From Actinostola sp. cb2023 (taxonomy: Eukaryota > Cnidaria > Anthozoa > Actiniaria > Actinostolidae), in assembly GCA_033675265.1 (NCBI GenBank), contig JAUJYZ010000125.1, positions 392,501-456,500 on the forward strand: a stretch of 64,000 bases of DNA, written 5' to 3'. The position numbers and the translations under genes were made by a program. The notes under the pieces are model-generated. The model saw only the letters and a list, made by a program, of their open reading frames with translations, did no database searches and was not told where the DNA came from. This document shows, piece by piece, positions 26,793 to 39,200 of the stretch (its first letter is position 1; each line of letters begins with the position of its first letter).

Positions 26793-29700
26793 TTTAGTCA
26801 ACCAAATGACTTGATTAGGTGACTGACTTTAAAGGAACATCCATCGAGAATTATATCCCTGTACAAGCCGAAGTTCCTTCTCTTCTGGGGCTCAGGCGCA
26901 CAGCTAGAGAAAACGTAAATTCAAGAAGAAGACGACGGGTCAACGCAAGCAGTCAACACGGGCTTGTCACAAACTCAAACGTTAGACTCGAGAGAACAGG
27001 ATGTTGTCAGTGCCCTCCCCTGTAAATACTGTAGGGCATCCAATAACAAGCGAGCATTAGACCCACCTTTTCCGATCTCTACGACTTGTAGACTCACATC
27101 AGCTCAAGGAGAATGGCTGCCGACCAGTACAAGATCGCAAAATCTCCTTTTTCAGTCAATTTAGGTTAATACTAGAACAAGATCAGTATTAAACTCAGAT
27201 ACTACGTAAGGACAACATCATTGAGATGGCTATTAAAAAGCTTCACTTCTTACTGGATGTTTTTAGATGGAATCATGATAGCGTGAAAAAAGGTCTCTTT
27301 TACTTGGAAGTTTATATTTGCGGTTGTGTATATAGTTATGATAATTCTTTGTTGACTGACTGGCAGAAACCCTTACGTCATCCATGCCGCAAAGCTGAGG
27401 AGCGCGCAACTTCACAAAATTAAACAGCTCTTGAATTTTTCTTTTTACATGTAACTCGATTTTCGGGAATGGCGAAAAGAACTACCTTACTGAACAAATT
27501 GTGTTACTTCTCTCATTGAAAAGAGCTACTGTATTCAAAATACCGTAGTTCCAGTCAGTCACTTGGCATGGGGAGCGATGACGAGTTTACAGTAGTAGGT
27601 CACGTTTATCGTATCTTTCAAAACCATAAACCATCTGTTAAGTGTTTTAGAATCTAATATACTAATTGTGGCTTCATTTTCGACCAACATTTTTAATTTC
27701 TAGTCTTCTATCAATGTTGTCGATTAATCAGTTGCGGCGTCTTTTATATTTTTGATGTTTGATGCTCATTTTTCTCAGAGGAGGCTTTCTCCTCTTTAAT
27801 TTAATTAATGACAAATATTCCAAGGTCCTTAAAGGAGCAAATATGACAATTTGTACGATACTTATGCACAGTTAGACCAAAGGGTTGTTCATGTCATGAC
27901 ATACATAAATACTACTGATTTCGTGACTAGTTACATGAAGAACACAGTTATGGTTTAATAGCTGATGACAAAAAAAATCAAAATGGGTTGAATTCCGGGG
28001 GGGACTCCCATGTGAAAGGGGCGGGGATGATCGTCTCAAAAAATTGAATTAAGATGCCAAAAGGAGACCACCGTGGGTTAAGCTTTGGGGTTGAATATCA
28101 CTCACACACCAGCTTTACACCGCTATTAAAGGTGGTCTGTTTGGTCTTGTCGGAATGAAAACAGTGAATTATGGATTCGGTCCAACACCAGCTTGAGATT
28201 GTCTTTAATACCGAAACAAGTTGATATAAAAAAGTATACTGAGACGCGACAACGATGACAACAACAATAACACCGCGTGACCGGAATTAAGGTTATTATT
28301 AGAATGGACTTGTGCAAAACTGGCCTCCTAACGACCACTTAATCAAATTAATTCCGCATTCTCAAATCAAAATTAACCGGAATATGTGGAATTTATCGTT
28401 CAATAGGACAAGACAAGTGATATCGAAAACAATATTCATTGTTCACAAAAGTTCCGGATAGTAACGTAGATTCTCAGCTTTTGTTGTTAAACATTTATAT
28501 CCAGTTTCTTTTTTCATTCCCCGACCAAATGGAGGAGCAATTATAGAATACTTCGCCACTATATCAAGCTCTTGTTGCTGCACGCTTTGAAAACGACGCA
28601 AAAAATCTCCATAAATTTAACTGTACTTTAAGCTTTACATTGGTGTATTGTGTTTTACATTTGGGCGGATATGCTGGATTTTCGTGAGAACGGTTCGCGA
28701 AGAAACGTCTCGAATCTCAGTCTCGAGCAGCTTTTCGATAACGCACATTTATCAAACAGAAAAGAAGCTTTCTTTTTATAGTCTAGCGTGGTTGCCATTG
28801 AATCGTAAGTGTCGGGAAAGTTGGACTCGTCACGGCACTGACGACCCTCCCAAACCGCTATGTTTGTATAAAAATGTTATGTAAATGACCGAGTAGTTCT
28901 TGCGCATTTCGATTGCATTGTCTCAATGCGCATTTCATATACATTTTTTTTAAATTTCTCGGACCGCTATTAAGGCGCAAATTTAAGGCTTACAATTATG
29001 AGAGGTTAGTAAGTAGTTGGATAGTCGTTTGAGCCAGTCACTGACCCGGGGTGGTTTTGGTTCTTTTTACGTTACTCTCCAGTTCAAGTTAGTGAGTGTA
29101 GTGTTCCGAACAACGCGAAGGTCTAACCATTTGCTGATAGAAACAAAGGCAACATCTTCTCGTAAGAATCTGTTCGACAGATCCCTAAAGCTTGGTTGCT
29201 AATAAATCGTAACACTGACGACAACAGTCGGAAAAGTTGTTGTTAAACGCAAGTTAAGCGCGCGCTTGCGACTAATGATGATGCGTAACATCATGCACAA
29301 AATGAAAATATAACACCACCCGCCTAGATTTGCGGGAGGATGTTAACTTAATTTGTAATTTTATAATTATTAAATGAACTTGAACTTGAAAACGGAATCG
29401 TGAATTGGAGTCGGAAGGGCGAGGGAATCGAAATCGGAACGAGCTCGAACTCTTGTGTGAACCTAGACTTCCTCCAAGCAGCGTACGTCGGGGGGAGGGG
29501 GGGGACGAAGCGTACGTACGGGGGGGGGGGGGACGGGGGTTGGACGAACGAGACTTGGAGCAAGTCTACTGTGAACCGGAAGATGAAGACGGAACTTGTA
29601 TGCAAATAATCCAATAGTTCGCTTTGATTCCGACCAACAAGAATATGGAATGGAAATCGTAATCAGAAGAATCAAAACTCATTCCATTTCCCATTCAATG

Positions 29701-31154
29701 TAAAGCAGAAAAATAGAAAGATATTGTCAACTAAGCTAAATATCAATCTGGTAGTTATCGTGCGAACTTTAGAGTCATGAACATTTATTCAGAAATAGAT
29801 TCACGATCCAAAAGTGAAGCAGCAAATTTCAGTTTTCGAGTCTGAAAACAAACGTATTTTGGTTTCTAACAATTTTGATTTTGTTTTCATCTTTTACCGT
29901 TGCGCTGTAACGCAGGCTACTTTTACCGCGGAAGAAAATACATTTCTGCCGAGCTCAGTATAGATCTCTTTGCAATCTTTGGGAAGTTAAGTCGGTAGTA
30001 TTCACAACGAAAAATGGGAAATAACACCTTCAAAGAATGGGACAAGATTTCTGAGGCGTCATGTTTGACCATGCGGGTTCATGGTTCAACGAGATTCCAC
30101 TGTGTTATCAAATAAAACATAAACTTATATCAACAAGAGAGCGGACTATATCTTTTAAATTCAATTTTGTATTTGATGCAATATGATTATGTTTCCGGTA
30201 AAGAGCAACGTATTAAACATGGTGTTACAGAAACAGAAAGACACGGTCAACACACAAACACACTTCAATTGCATTTTCCATTGCATGACCCAACAACAGC
30301 AGCATGTACAGACATGACCAATAAACACAACAATAACCGAAACAATAGCAACAGCAAACCACAACAAAGCATATATAAACTGTGGTTTACAGTGCTCCAT
30401 CAACTGATGAACGTCAAATGTAAAATTGAAATTAAACCCGCACTGAAAAATTGGGTCACGATATCGAGTACGTTTTTATAATTTTCAAATCCAAAGAGAC
30501 GGTATGCAATTTCGTCAGTTCGAACATTATTCAGTCGCGTCTTTGCCAATAATTGGATCCCACTCCCCCTCTCTCCCTAATTTGCTTTCCCCTCTCTTGT
30601 CTCGGATTTCTTTATTTGGGAACAGTCCCCGGGGTCATACACTCCTCCCTCCCTCAGATCATTTTCAATCGCTTGAAACAATTACACGTTTTTATAAAAA
30701 GGCATCTTTATGGACGTCTACACGTAATTGAAAACGTAGTCCTCAGGCTACTCGGTTACGTGGAGCCACATTGTGACGTCACTGTTTTCGATTATAGCCC
30801 GACACGTCAGAGCAGAGGGTCCGCCATCTTGAACATAGAGCGATGCATGATGGGAACCCAGTAAGACGGGTCTACGAAGAATGATGAATTTTCAAGACGT
30901 GTTGTCATATGAAAACGCGCACGTTTGCCGTATCAATGGTTTTATTTTCGAACACTATACATAATGTATGACAGATTGTGGCGCCCACATGCAACGGCTA
31001 TACGAATATTCTTTTACATTAAAATAAAATATAACTGAATAACAAACCGAGATCACGTGAGCTACACTTTTATACAATATATTTTGGACACGCAAAGTAT
31101 CATGGGAAACTTCTTGAGAGAAAAAATGACATTGATTATATTTGATGATTTTTA
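26793..31154. other. Intergenic spacer upstream of RTK-1
   Basis: Should hold the RTK-1 promoter. I see no coding exon on either strand. G-rich repeat remnants lie at 27990-28140 and 29470-29535, the latter close to a GAATCG/GGAATCG MITE. Confidence 0.5.
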
Positions 31155-33200
31155 TCCTCGGATCACAGGCAGCCCAACCATTGCTTTTGAGGCTACTAAA
31201 TAATTCGAAATTTTTTTTTTTTTGATGGGCTTCCTGTGGTAGAGCACGCGCGCATTTATATATTGGGTTCCCTGTGCTGAGTAATGTCCTATGTACGTTG
31301 GGCTTCCTGTGTGCCCCCTGCGGGATGCGCCCGCAGCAAATGTGTATATTTAAACAAGGTATGAAACTCCAGTCACGTGATGGCCTGATGTGCGGCGCAA
31401 GTAGATGGTGCACTTTTCCGTGAGCCGAATAGCCGAAGTCGTCGTACGCTACAGGCCCTTGGGGGGTACCCAGGGTGAAGTCGTTATTATGGCGGGGAGT
31501 GGAAGAGAAGTTCATATCAAGAAAGACTGATTTTTTCGGTGTAAACGTTGGGATTCTTTTCCCTATTCATGGTAAGTTTAGAAGTTCACAATTCATGTCA
31601 ACTTTAAGTAAATCTAGAAGAAATTCGACGGTTTTAAAGTAGTCCTTTTTCATTTTGAATGGTTGAGAAACTTTGGATGTGTTGTGCTCGACACGTGAGA
31701 AAGTTTTGCAGTTGAAAATAAACTGAACTAAAAGTACTTTTTGTCATGGTTTTTACGTAGTAATTGCTCTAAATGTTCTCTAATGAAAGGACTTGCCTAT
31801 ACTAGGGCAGAAGGGCTGCTTAATACTCCTCAACAAATCAGTTTTTTTTTCTATAAATTATGACTGAGCAGTGAGCTATTTCAGTATTTGACAAGTGTGT
31901 AGACTGTAGCAGTGTCAGTGATCGAAATACACTTCAACAAGGAACCTCTCTCAACTGACTGATTTTACTTTATCTGTTTAAACATTACTAACTCTCTCAT
32001 CTAGAAAGTGTTTGACATAATTTTGTACTTTACTTATAGTTCTTCTGACACAAGGGAACGCCAACAGCATAAACCATCTCAGTGTGAGCAAAATATAGAC
32101 AAACTCAACATCGAAGACGAAGGTGACATGAATGGCGATGGACTCGTGAAGCTGCCGTGAACTAAAATATTAACAGTTGTTCGTTATTGTCATTGAAATA
32201 GCACGACACATTTAGCAAATATTAAAGTCTTACTATCATCTGAGAGAAACAGAGTAATTTTAACGGCGTATTTTTCGTAACCGGGAACGTAAGTAAGCTT
32301 CAGTATCGCTTCCAACTTCGATGTTTGCTATTCAATCAGTCATGATCAGTGATTCACAACTTGTCGCCTTTGTGTATAATATTTATCCATTGTTATTAAG
32401 CTTATTTCCATGCTATTACTGATCAATATAGTAAATAAATTGCACAGAAAGTAACGGCAAAACAGTGTGTAAAAAGCTAGTAAACTTATTGTTGAAATAA
32501 ATACGTTTGTTTGTCATTTTGTGTACAAGTACTGATAGCAAATGTGTTGTGCAGTACTAAATATTGAGACTATTCAGCATTTATAAAACACAATGCGTCA
32601 ATTTTGAAGATTTTAATCGATAAAAATCAAAATACAAAACAAATACTTTACAGAAGTCAAAACAGAAAACAGATAAAGTATATTGTAGATGTTTTGACTC
32701 ATGTTTAGTGAACATATCATGTTAAAACCTTGCCAAAAAGAGCATCGTTCAGATTTGCCGAGCGCTTGTCGATGCCTTCTCGAAGGTAAAATCCGACTAC
32801 TTCACGGAAAAGTGCACCATCTACTTGCGCCGCACATCGGTCCATGACGCTCAAAATTTCAAAAATTAGTTTCACAGCATACGTTGAAGTTAGACGACTG
32901 ACACTTACAAAGTGTTTCGAGAATACGGTAACGTTTAGTTATTCGAAGAAAAATTGAATTTTCACATCACATTGACAAAATTAGGGCCAAAGACGTATTT
33001 GTCACGTGACCTAGTTTAAATATACACATACACTGCGGGACGCGCGGGATGCACACAGGAAGCCCAACATAGGACATTACTCAGCACAGGGAACCCAATA
33101 TATAAATGCGCGCGCGCTCTACCACAGGAAGCCCATCAAAAAACATTTTTTTGAATTATTTAGTAGCCTCAAAAGCAATGGTTGGGCTGCCTGTGCTCGG
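31155..33200. mobile_element. Foldback element with gene-like interior
   Basis: Left arm 31155-31424 and right arm about 32802-33200 are inverted copies: CACAGGCAGCCCAACC ends, GCGCGC runs and the segment GCGCAAGTAGATGGTGCAC. The interior of about 1.4 kb starts with ATGGCGGGGAGTGGAAGAG and a CATGGTAAGTTT donor-like site at about 31569, and a TTTACTTATAG acceptor-like site at about 32038. No long ORF results. It lies between RTK-2 and RTK-1. Confidence 0.65.
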
Positions 33201-33611
33201 ATTGGGTAATTTCTGTATTTTCAAAGCTCCTATTTGATCATATAATTTTGCTTGTTGCTGTTGATGAAAATGGGAAAACTACACAGAAGTCTTCAGTGAT
33301 ATTTCAGCTGAGACCGCCGTCATTTTCTCCGCTGCAACAGTTCCCTGCTGGCAGAGGTTTCTCAGTCTTCCCTCGTCCTGGCGGGAAAAGGGTCGAAAAC
33401 AGTGTAGTGGACTCAGTTTACCATGGTGCACATTGCCTATTATAGTCTTGTTCGGTGAATACATCACGGTTCTGTTCAGTGACCTGGTTCCAAGTCGAGG
33501 TTGGCGTTGATGTTCTTAAACATTTACTGGATTCAGTTTTGGTTTATATATGGTTACGACCTGGCCCAGAGGCGGGGGCTGAATTCCAGACTACATCGAT
33601 TACAATTCAGT
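33201..33611. other. Spacer after RTK-2 stop
   Basis: 411 bp between the foldback element and the RTK-2 stop, presumably the 3' UTR. No recognisable feature. Confidence 0.4.
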
Positions 33612-35908
33612 CTAAACTGAAGATTCATGCTGTGACACCATTGTATGATTCTGGTTTATGAGTGGTTCCTGTTCATTCTGCTTCGCTCTTTTCACCGTTC
33701 TACTGGTATACTCGTTATTATTACCCAGCGAGATTGGAGGAGGTTCTTTTAAAGACGTTTCTTCACACGTTGGTGAAATACTAGAAAAAGAAGAGAGGCA
33801 AAGTCTTCGTGTAGCTGCACAAAAAGTCCTGGCTATTGTTTTTCTTATGTAAAAACAATAGATAGAACGACAATAGAACAATAGATAGGACTTTTGTGCA
33901 GCTACACGAAGACTTGGCCAAGAGAGATGCCGACGTGAATCGAGTATAGGGAAACGAAGGCTCCATCTCCGTGTACGGGAGCACAATAGACCGACGCCGT
34001 CATTTCCTTCAAACGCATATTTTTGTAAACACGAATCACGCCATCGTAAGAAACGTTTACACCCGTCCACACGAAAACGCTGAAGCGATAGTAAAACGAT
34101 GGCGAAAGGCTAACAACGTCCATTGCATGCACTTGCGCAAATTACTTGAGTGGCGGTGTCATCGTTTACGAAAATCTACGTTTACGCTGTCCACATGAGA
34201 ACATGTAAACGGCGTTTACGAGAATATAACATTCATGTGATCTTCTGAGGGCAAATCAATGGTTTATTTAGGCCCAATGAAGGTGATTTATGCCCGAGCG
34301 CAGCGAGGGCATAACTGACCTTCATGGGCCTAAATAAACCATTATGCCCGAAAAAATATCACATTAATATCATTTATATTATCTAAACCATAAATTATAA
34401 AGGATTTAGTTAAAAAGAAATATATCGAGAAGTGACTCAATTCACCTTCACCTTCGGCCAACTTGTTTTACTTTTGACGTGGCTAATTTACATTTTGACG
34501 CAGGAAATATGACGTCACGTGTACCTGCGGCAAATTAAGCAACTTTGCATAAACCATCATTCGCGCGCATCTTATATTGACGTCACTGCGGGCATAAATA
34601 TCCTATAATGCCCTCGGCCCTCTATTTTCCTGACTTTACAAATGGGTTTTCTTAAGAATCTACATAGAAATTGTGAGTGATTTATGCACTATAAATCCTT
34701 GATAATTTAGGGATTAGGTAATATAAATCAGTCTGTTTAGGGTGAGCGTTTTCATCGTTTACGTGTGGACGGAAGGCCTAAACGTATAAAACAAATAGAG
34801 TCGTTTTCGTATGAGTGGGAAGTAGTTACGGTACGGTTCGTGCCGTACCGTGCGGTGACGGTATTGCGCATGATCGTGCGGTATCCAAGCATTCTAATTG
34901 GTTGAGCGATGATTTTGCGCGCTGTGATTGGTTGAATACAATGTCTTCGATTCCGTACCGTGACTCCGATCGATAAAGGTTTCCCACTCATACGACAACG
35001 ACTCTATGCGTCTTACGAATGTAAACGTCTAAGTATGTATGGACGGGGCCTAAAGCCATCTAAATTGCTCCCGTACACGACGGAGGAGCTGATTGATGTA
35101 ATTTAATAGTCATTTATTGTCATTCATCAGAAATTAATAATAAATAACATATGCATAGCATTACAAGTTCATGAAGACCTATACAGAGAGTGTCAAAGGT
35201 GCAGCACGTACGATTGTACAGGCATAATGTAGGATTAATTAAAAATCAATGAATCAATCAACAACAGCAACAAGAACATATGGGAATCATATTAAACATC
35301 CTGGAGAATGCTAATTCTCGGAGTGCAACCACATGACCGAAAATCCCTTTAACAAACAACTAACATGCAGCCGCCATGTTGGATGAACCAACAAGAGAAG
35401 GGTCCCAAGAGAAGCTAATGAGGAATGCTTTGTCGTCGGGAACCAATATGGCGGCTATGACGTAACGTGCGAACCATGGCCAAACAAAAATAAATGTGTT
35501 CACGAGCACAATAGTCAAAAAGGAAATAAAATTAATTAATTAATTATAAATCCTAGTCTCTGCGTGCTGCACGACAAGAACCGATGCCATCTCCCTTGCC
35601 ATACGATGTGAGTACAGGGGCGTAGACAGGGGGGTCTCAGGGTGACTGTGACCCCCCTTCCTCTGGGTCTACTCTTGAAATTTATATGTTTGAGGAGGGG
35701 AGGGGGGATTTGGTGGTGAACGATATGGAGTGTGAACCCCACAATGGAAAATCCTGGCTACGCCCCTGGAGTGGTACCTTTTTGTAGTTCCTGGAATCGC
35801 TTCTCCGCATGCGCACGGTAAATTAGAATCAACTGACTCCAAATAGCAGTTATTGGCTGGTGTCATGCCATTGTCCAAAAGCAGATATCCTAAGGTCGCT
35901 AAGGTGTC
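33612..35908 (-). CDS. RTK-2 exons 10-11: short tail with PDZ ligand
   Basis: Exon 10 (35778-35908, 131 nt) encodes [14 protein letters not shown] and [10 protein letters not shown], aligning with the PYLCLQMDE and DYYLNPCD segments of RTK-3. Exon 11 (33612-33780) joins AG+T and encodes [12 protein letters not shown], the EPLI motif shared with RTK-3, and the end QHESSV, a class I PDZ ligand. The acceptor is CTTTTTCTAG at 33781-33790. The proline-rich part of the tail found in the paralogues is missing. Confidence 0.75.
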
Positions 35909-36012
35909 CTACAACATGGTACATAAGCATAGATTATTTCTCACTAGTCGACCAAAGCCAGCGACAGAAATATCCAACTGGGTAAGGGTGCTTTTGATGA
36001 TAGTCTAGTCTA

Positions 36013-36044
<32 letters not shown>

Positions 36045-36149
36045 GGTTAGGGAGGACTCTTGCACGTATATTTATATTTTAATATAGTTTTGTAGCTTCA
36101 GAGGGCCACTTGTTTGTTAGCATATGATATTTGTTTGTCACCCTCTTTT

Positions 36150-36208
<59 letters not shown>

Positions 36209-36223
36209 ATTATTATAATTATA

Positions 36224-36283
<60 letters not shown>

Positions 36284-39200
36284 ATATATATTATTGCTAT
36301 ATGGTACTGATCCAACGTTAACTTACCTCGGCAACATACTCATCAAAGATTTGTCTAATTATTTGTGAAATTTCTGCGAAGTTTGGTCTTTGTTCCGGGC
36401 AAGGATCCCAACATCGTCTCATGATAGCATACATTTCAACAGGACAACAATCCGGTTGTTTCATCCGCTGTCCTTGGGTGAGGAACTCCATAAGCTGTTC
36501 AATTGGTACTGTGGGGTATGGGGTACCACCAAGTGTAAATATTTCCCATAAAACAATACCAAATGACCACCTAATCATAAAAAAAGAGAAAATGATTTCA
36601 AAAAACCATAACAGTTGAGAACCTTGCAGTACTCCCGTATGGGCAGGAAAAGTGGCAAGTATTGTACCGGCTATCTGTGAGTTCTTGTCAACCCTCCCCC
36701 TAGCTACGCCATTGCACATGCGTCAAGATGTACTGATAAAATGGCTATATATCAATCTCATACCGTATAATACGGTACGAGATTGATATATAGCCATTTT
36801 GTTTTATCCGCATCATCTGTCTTTAACCAGGAGCCTGCTATAACTTAGATACAGATGAACCTCTCGTATTTGGTCGCTTATAGGTGGGGTGAGTTGCTTT
36901 ATTAAAATACAAGAGGCATCTCAGAGTGAATCAGTACAATGTTTTTAGAAAGCACAGGAAAAACAGGACACTTACACGTCACTCATGTGCGTATACACAC
37001 GGTCGAACAACGACTCGAGGGCCATCCATTTAATGGGAAGCAACCCACTGCTTGTCTTAACGTAAAGATCATCTTGATAGATATCACGTGCAAGACCAAA
37101 ATCTGAGATCTTTATGACGTAATCTTGTCCTACAAGAATATTACGGGCTGCCAGATCACGATGGACACACTGAAGAATAAACGAAAACAAGACTGAAATA
37201 CGTATTAAAATGAAAAGCCCTGATTGGGATGAGGTATAGTTTACATTACTTTACATTACGGTTTTCATTCAAACTCAAAGATGACTGTATTTCTCGATCT
37301 TCACCAATGGGAGGTTTTACGTGTGACGTAGTGGCCGTCAAGATCTACAAAATGTTCGAACCTAACTTTCAAAGTCTGTTAGTTTTTCTTCAAGCAACTA
37401 GATGACATTTGTTTGTTTGTTTATAAGAAACTTATATTTGGTATATTTGACAGATATTTAGACTTCACCGATCTAAATTTGAAGTTTTGAGCATGTAAAA
37501 TGACGGTTTGACGGCCACTCGCGACAGATTTTGACGTCATTAAAAGATTCCATAAAACCTCCCATACCTTTTTGGAAGAAAGAAACTCCATGCCACGTGA
37601 TATCTGATAAGCTGCCATTCCTAAGTCAACTAGAGTAAATTCTTGGTCAAAATTGTTAGAAGTCTTAGTCCAGGTTGAGTCGTAAATATCTCGTCTTTCT
37701 CGCAAGAACGACAACAGGTCACCATGAGGAGCAAACTCTATTATCACCATCAGCCGTCGACCGCGAGTGCAGGCTCCAAGAATGTTAACGATGTTTTCAT
37801 GTTCTCCAAGATGGATGAGAATCTTGAGTTCAGATGCCAAGTCTTTGTAGTCATTTCTACTAGCTCCATCTGAAATCAATACAACAATTAATTGAATATT
37901 TCAAAAGTAAATTCAAAACAACAACTGAAGAAAACAAATACACAATCGCGCGCGCGGCCATTTGGCGCCAGTTTTTCATTCATTTGTATTTAGCTTTTGT
38001 CGCTTTTGTAGCCACAGCGAAAATGTGGAAAATGTAATTTCGTAAGGTAAGAATTTAACTATATTACAATCCAAAAAGTACTTTTTCAACTTTAACTCAG
38101 TCCCAAACGACCCAAACGTCATTTGAGATCGAGAGTTTTCGTTGACAAGTTAATTGTTTTGCTTTTAGACTGAGGCAGAGGTAGGCCTTGACACAAATAT
38201 CCGGATATTTTTTGAGATATTTAGAAGCTCCTGGGATATTTAGAAAAACACGAGATATTTAGACAAAAATATGATATTTTTGGATATTTAGGACTTAATC
38301 TTGGGTCTAAAACCCCAAATGACTACTAAAAATGACCAAAACTCACTGAAAACTAGACGCTCTTCTAGCGTGAAGTCGGGCTTCTAAATGAAATGTAAGC
38401 TATTTGAACTAAATATAGATATCTTATAGTGCGATTGAAACAGTTTTTGGTTGCTCGTCGTTGCGTGATTCGAGCTCGATAGAACATGCTTTCCTTGCAA
38501 TTTCAGTACTGCGAACTTTACAGTATATCAGTAAAAACGTTAATTAGCAGCCCGGCTTCACGCTACTAGAGCGTCCTGTTTCAATCTAAATTTAGATATA
38601 GACGAAAAAAGACTTATATTTCGACCCCTTGACCTCCGGTGCTTTCCCTGATTGGTTTGTGCTTTCTAATCTTTCTTGGCCAGACTTTGTCTCCTTCGGC
38701 CGGCACAGGGCGCATGCACAGGATTTGAGGTCAACGACGACGACGTCGACAAAGAACGCTTCTCATTTTTAGAGTCGGGGCTTCCACACAGGAAGCCCGA
38801 CTAACTAGTGAAATCCAACCAAATCGGCGCTACGGGTGCGCTACGGGATCCCTGCGATCCTGAGATCGAGGTTGGGGGCCGCCCCTTCTCAAGTACTTCC
38901 AGTCACCAATTTGCAGTCGTCCATGTTCTTTAGAGCCGTTTCGACCGAGTTTTAACTCAAGGCTGTTTATTTCCCTTCTCATTATTTGATCTTTTACTAC
39001 AATGGAAACCGGTGAAAATAATAATAATATGGATATAGGGATATTTAGAGAAATTTTCGAGATATTTAGGAATATTTTTGGGATATTTAGAGATTTTCCG
39101 GAAACATATTTAGGCCATTTTTCGAGATATTTGTGTCAAGGCCTAGGCAGAGGCAGAGGCAGAGAGGCTTTTGGCTTTTATTCTGGATGACGCCGCTTTC

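Noticed and set aside
30955..31515. Minus-strand 186-codon frame
   Set aside because: Runs through the left arm and interior of the foldback element; no domain or splice support.
33612..34070. Minus-strand 152-codon frame taken as one exon
   Set aside because: Only its last 56 codons align with the receptor tails; the upstream part runs through the MITE at 33801-33915, and a good acceptor lies at 33781-33790.
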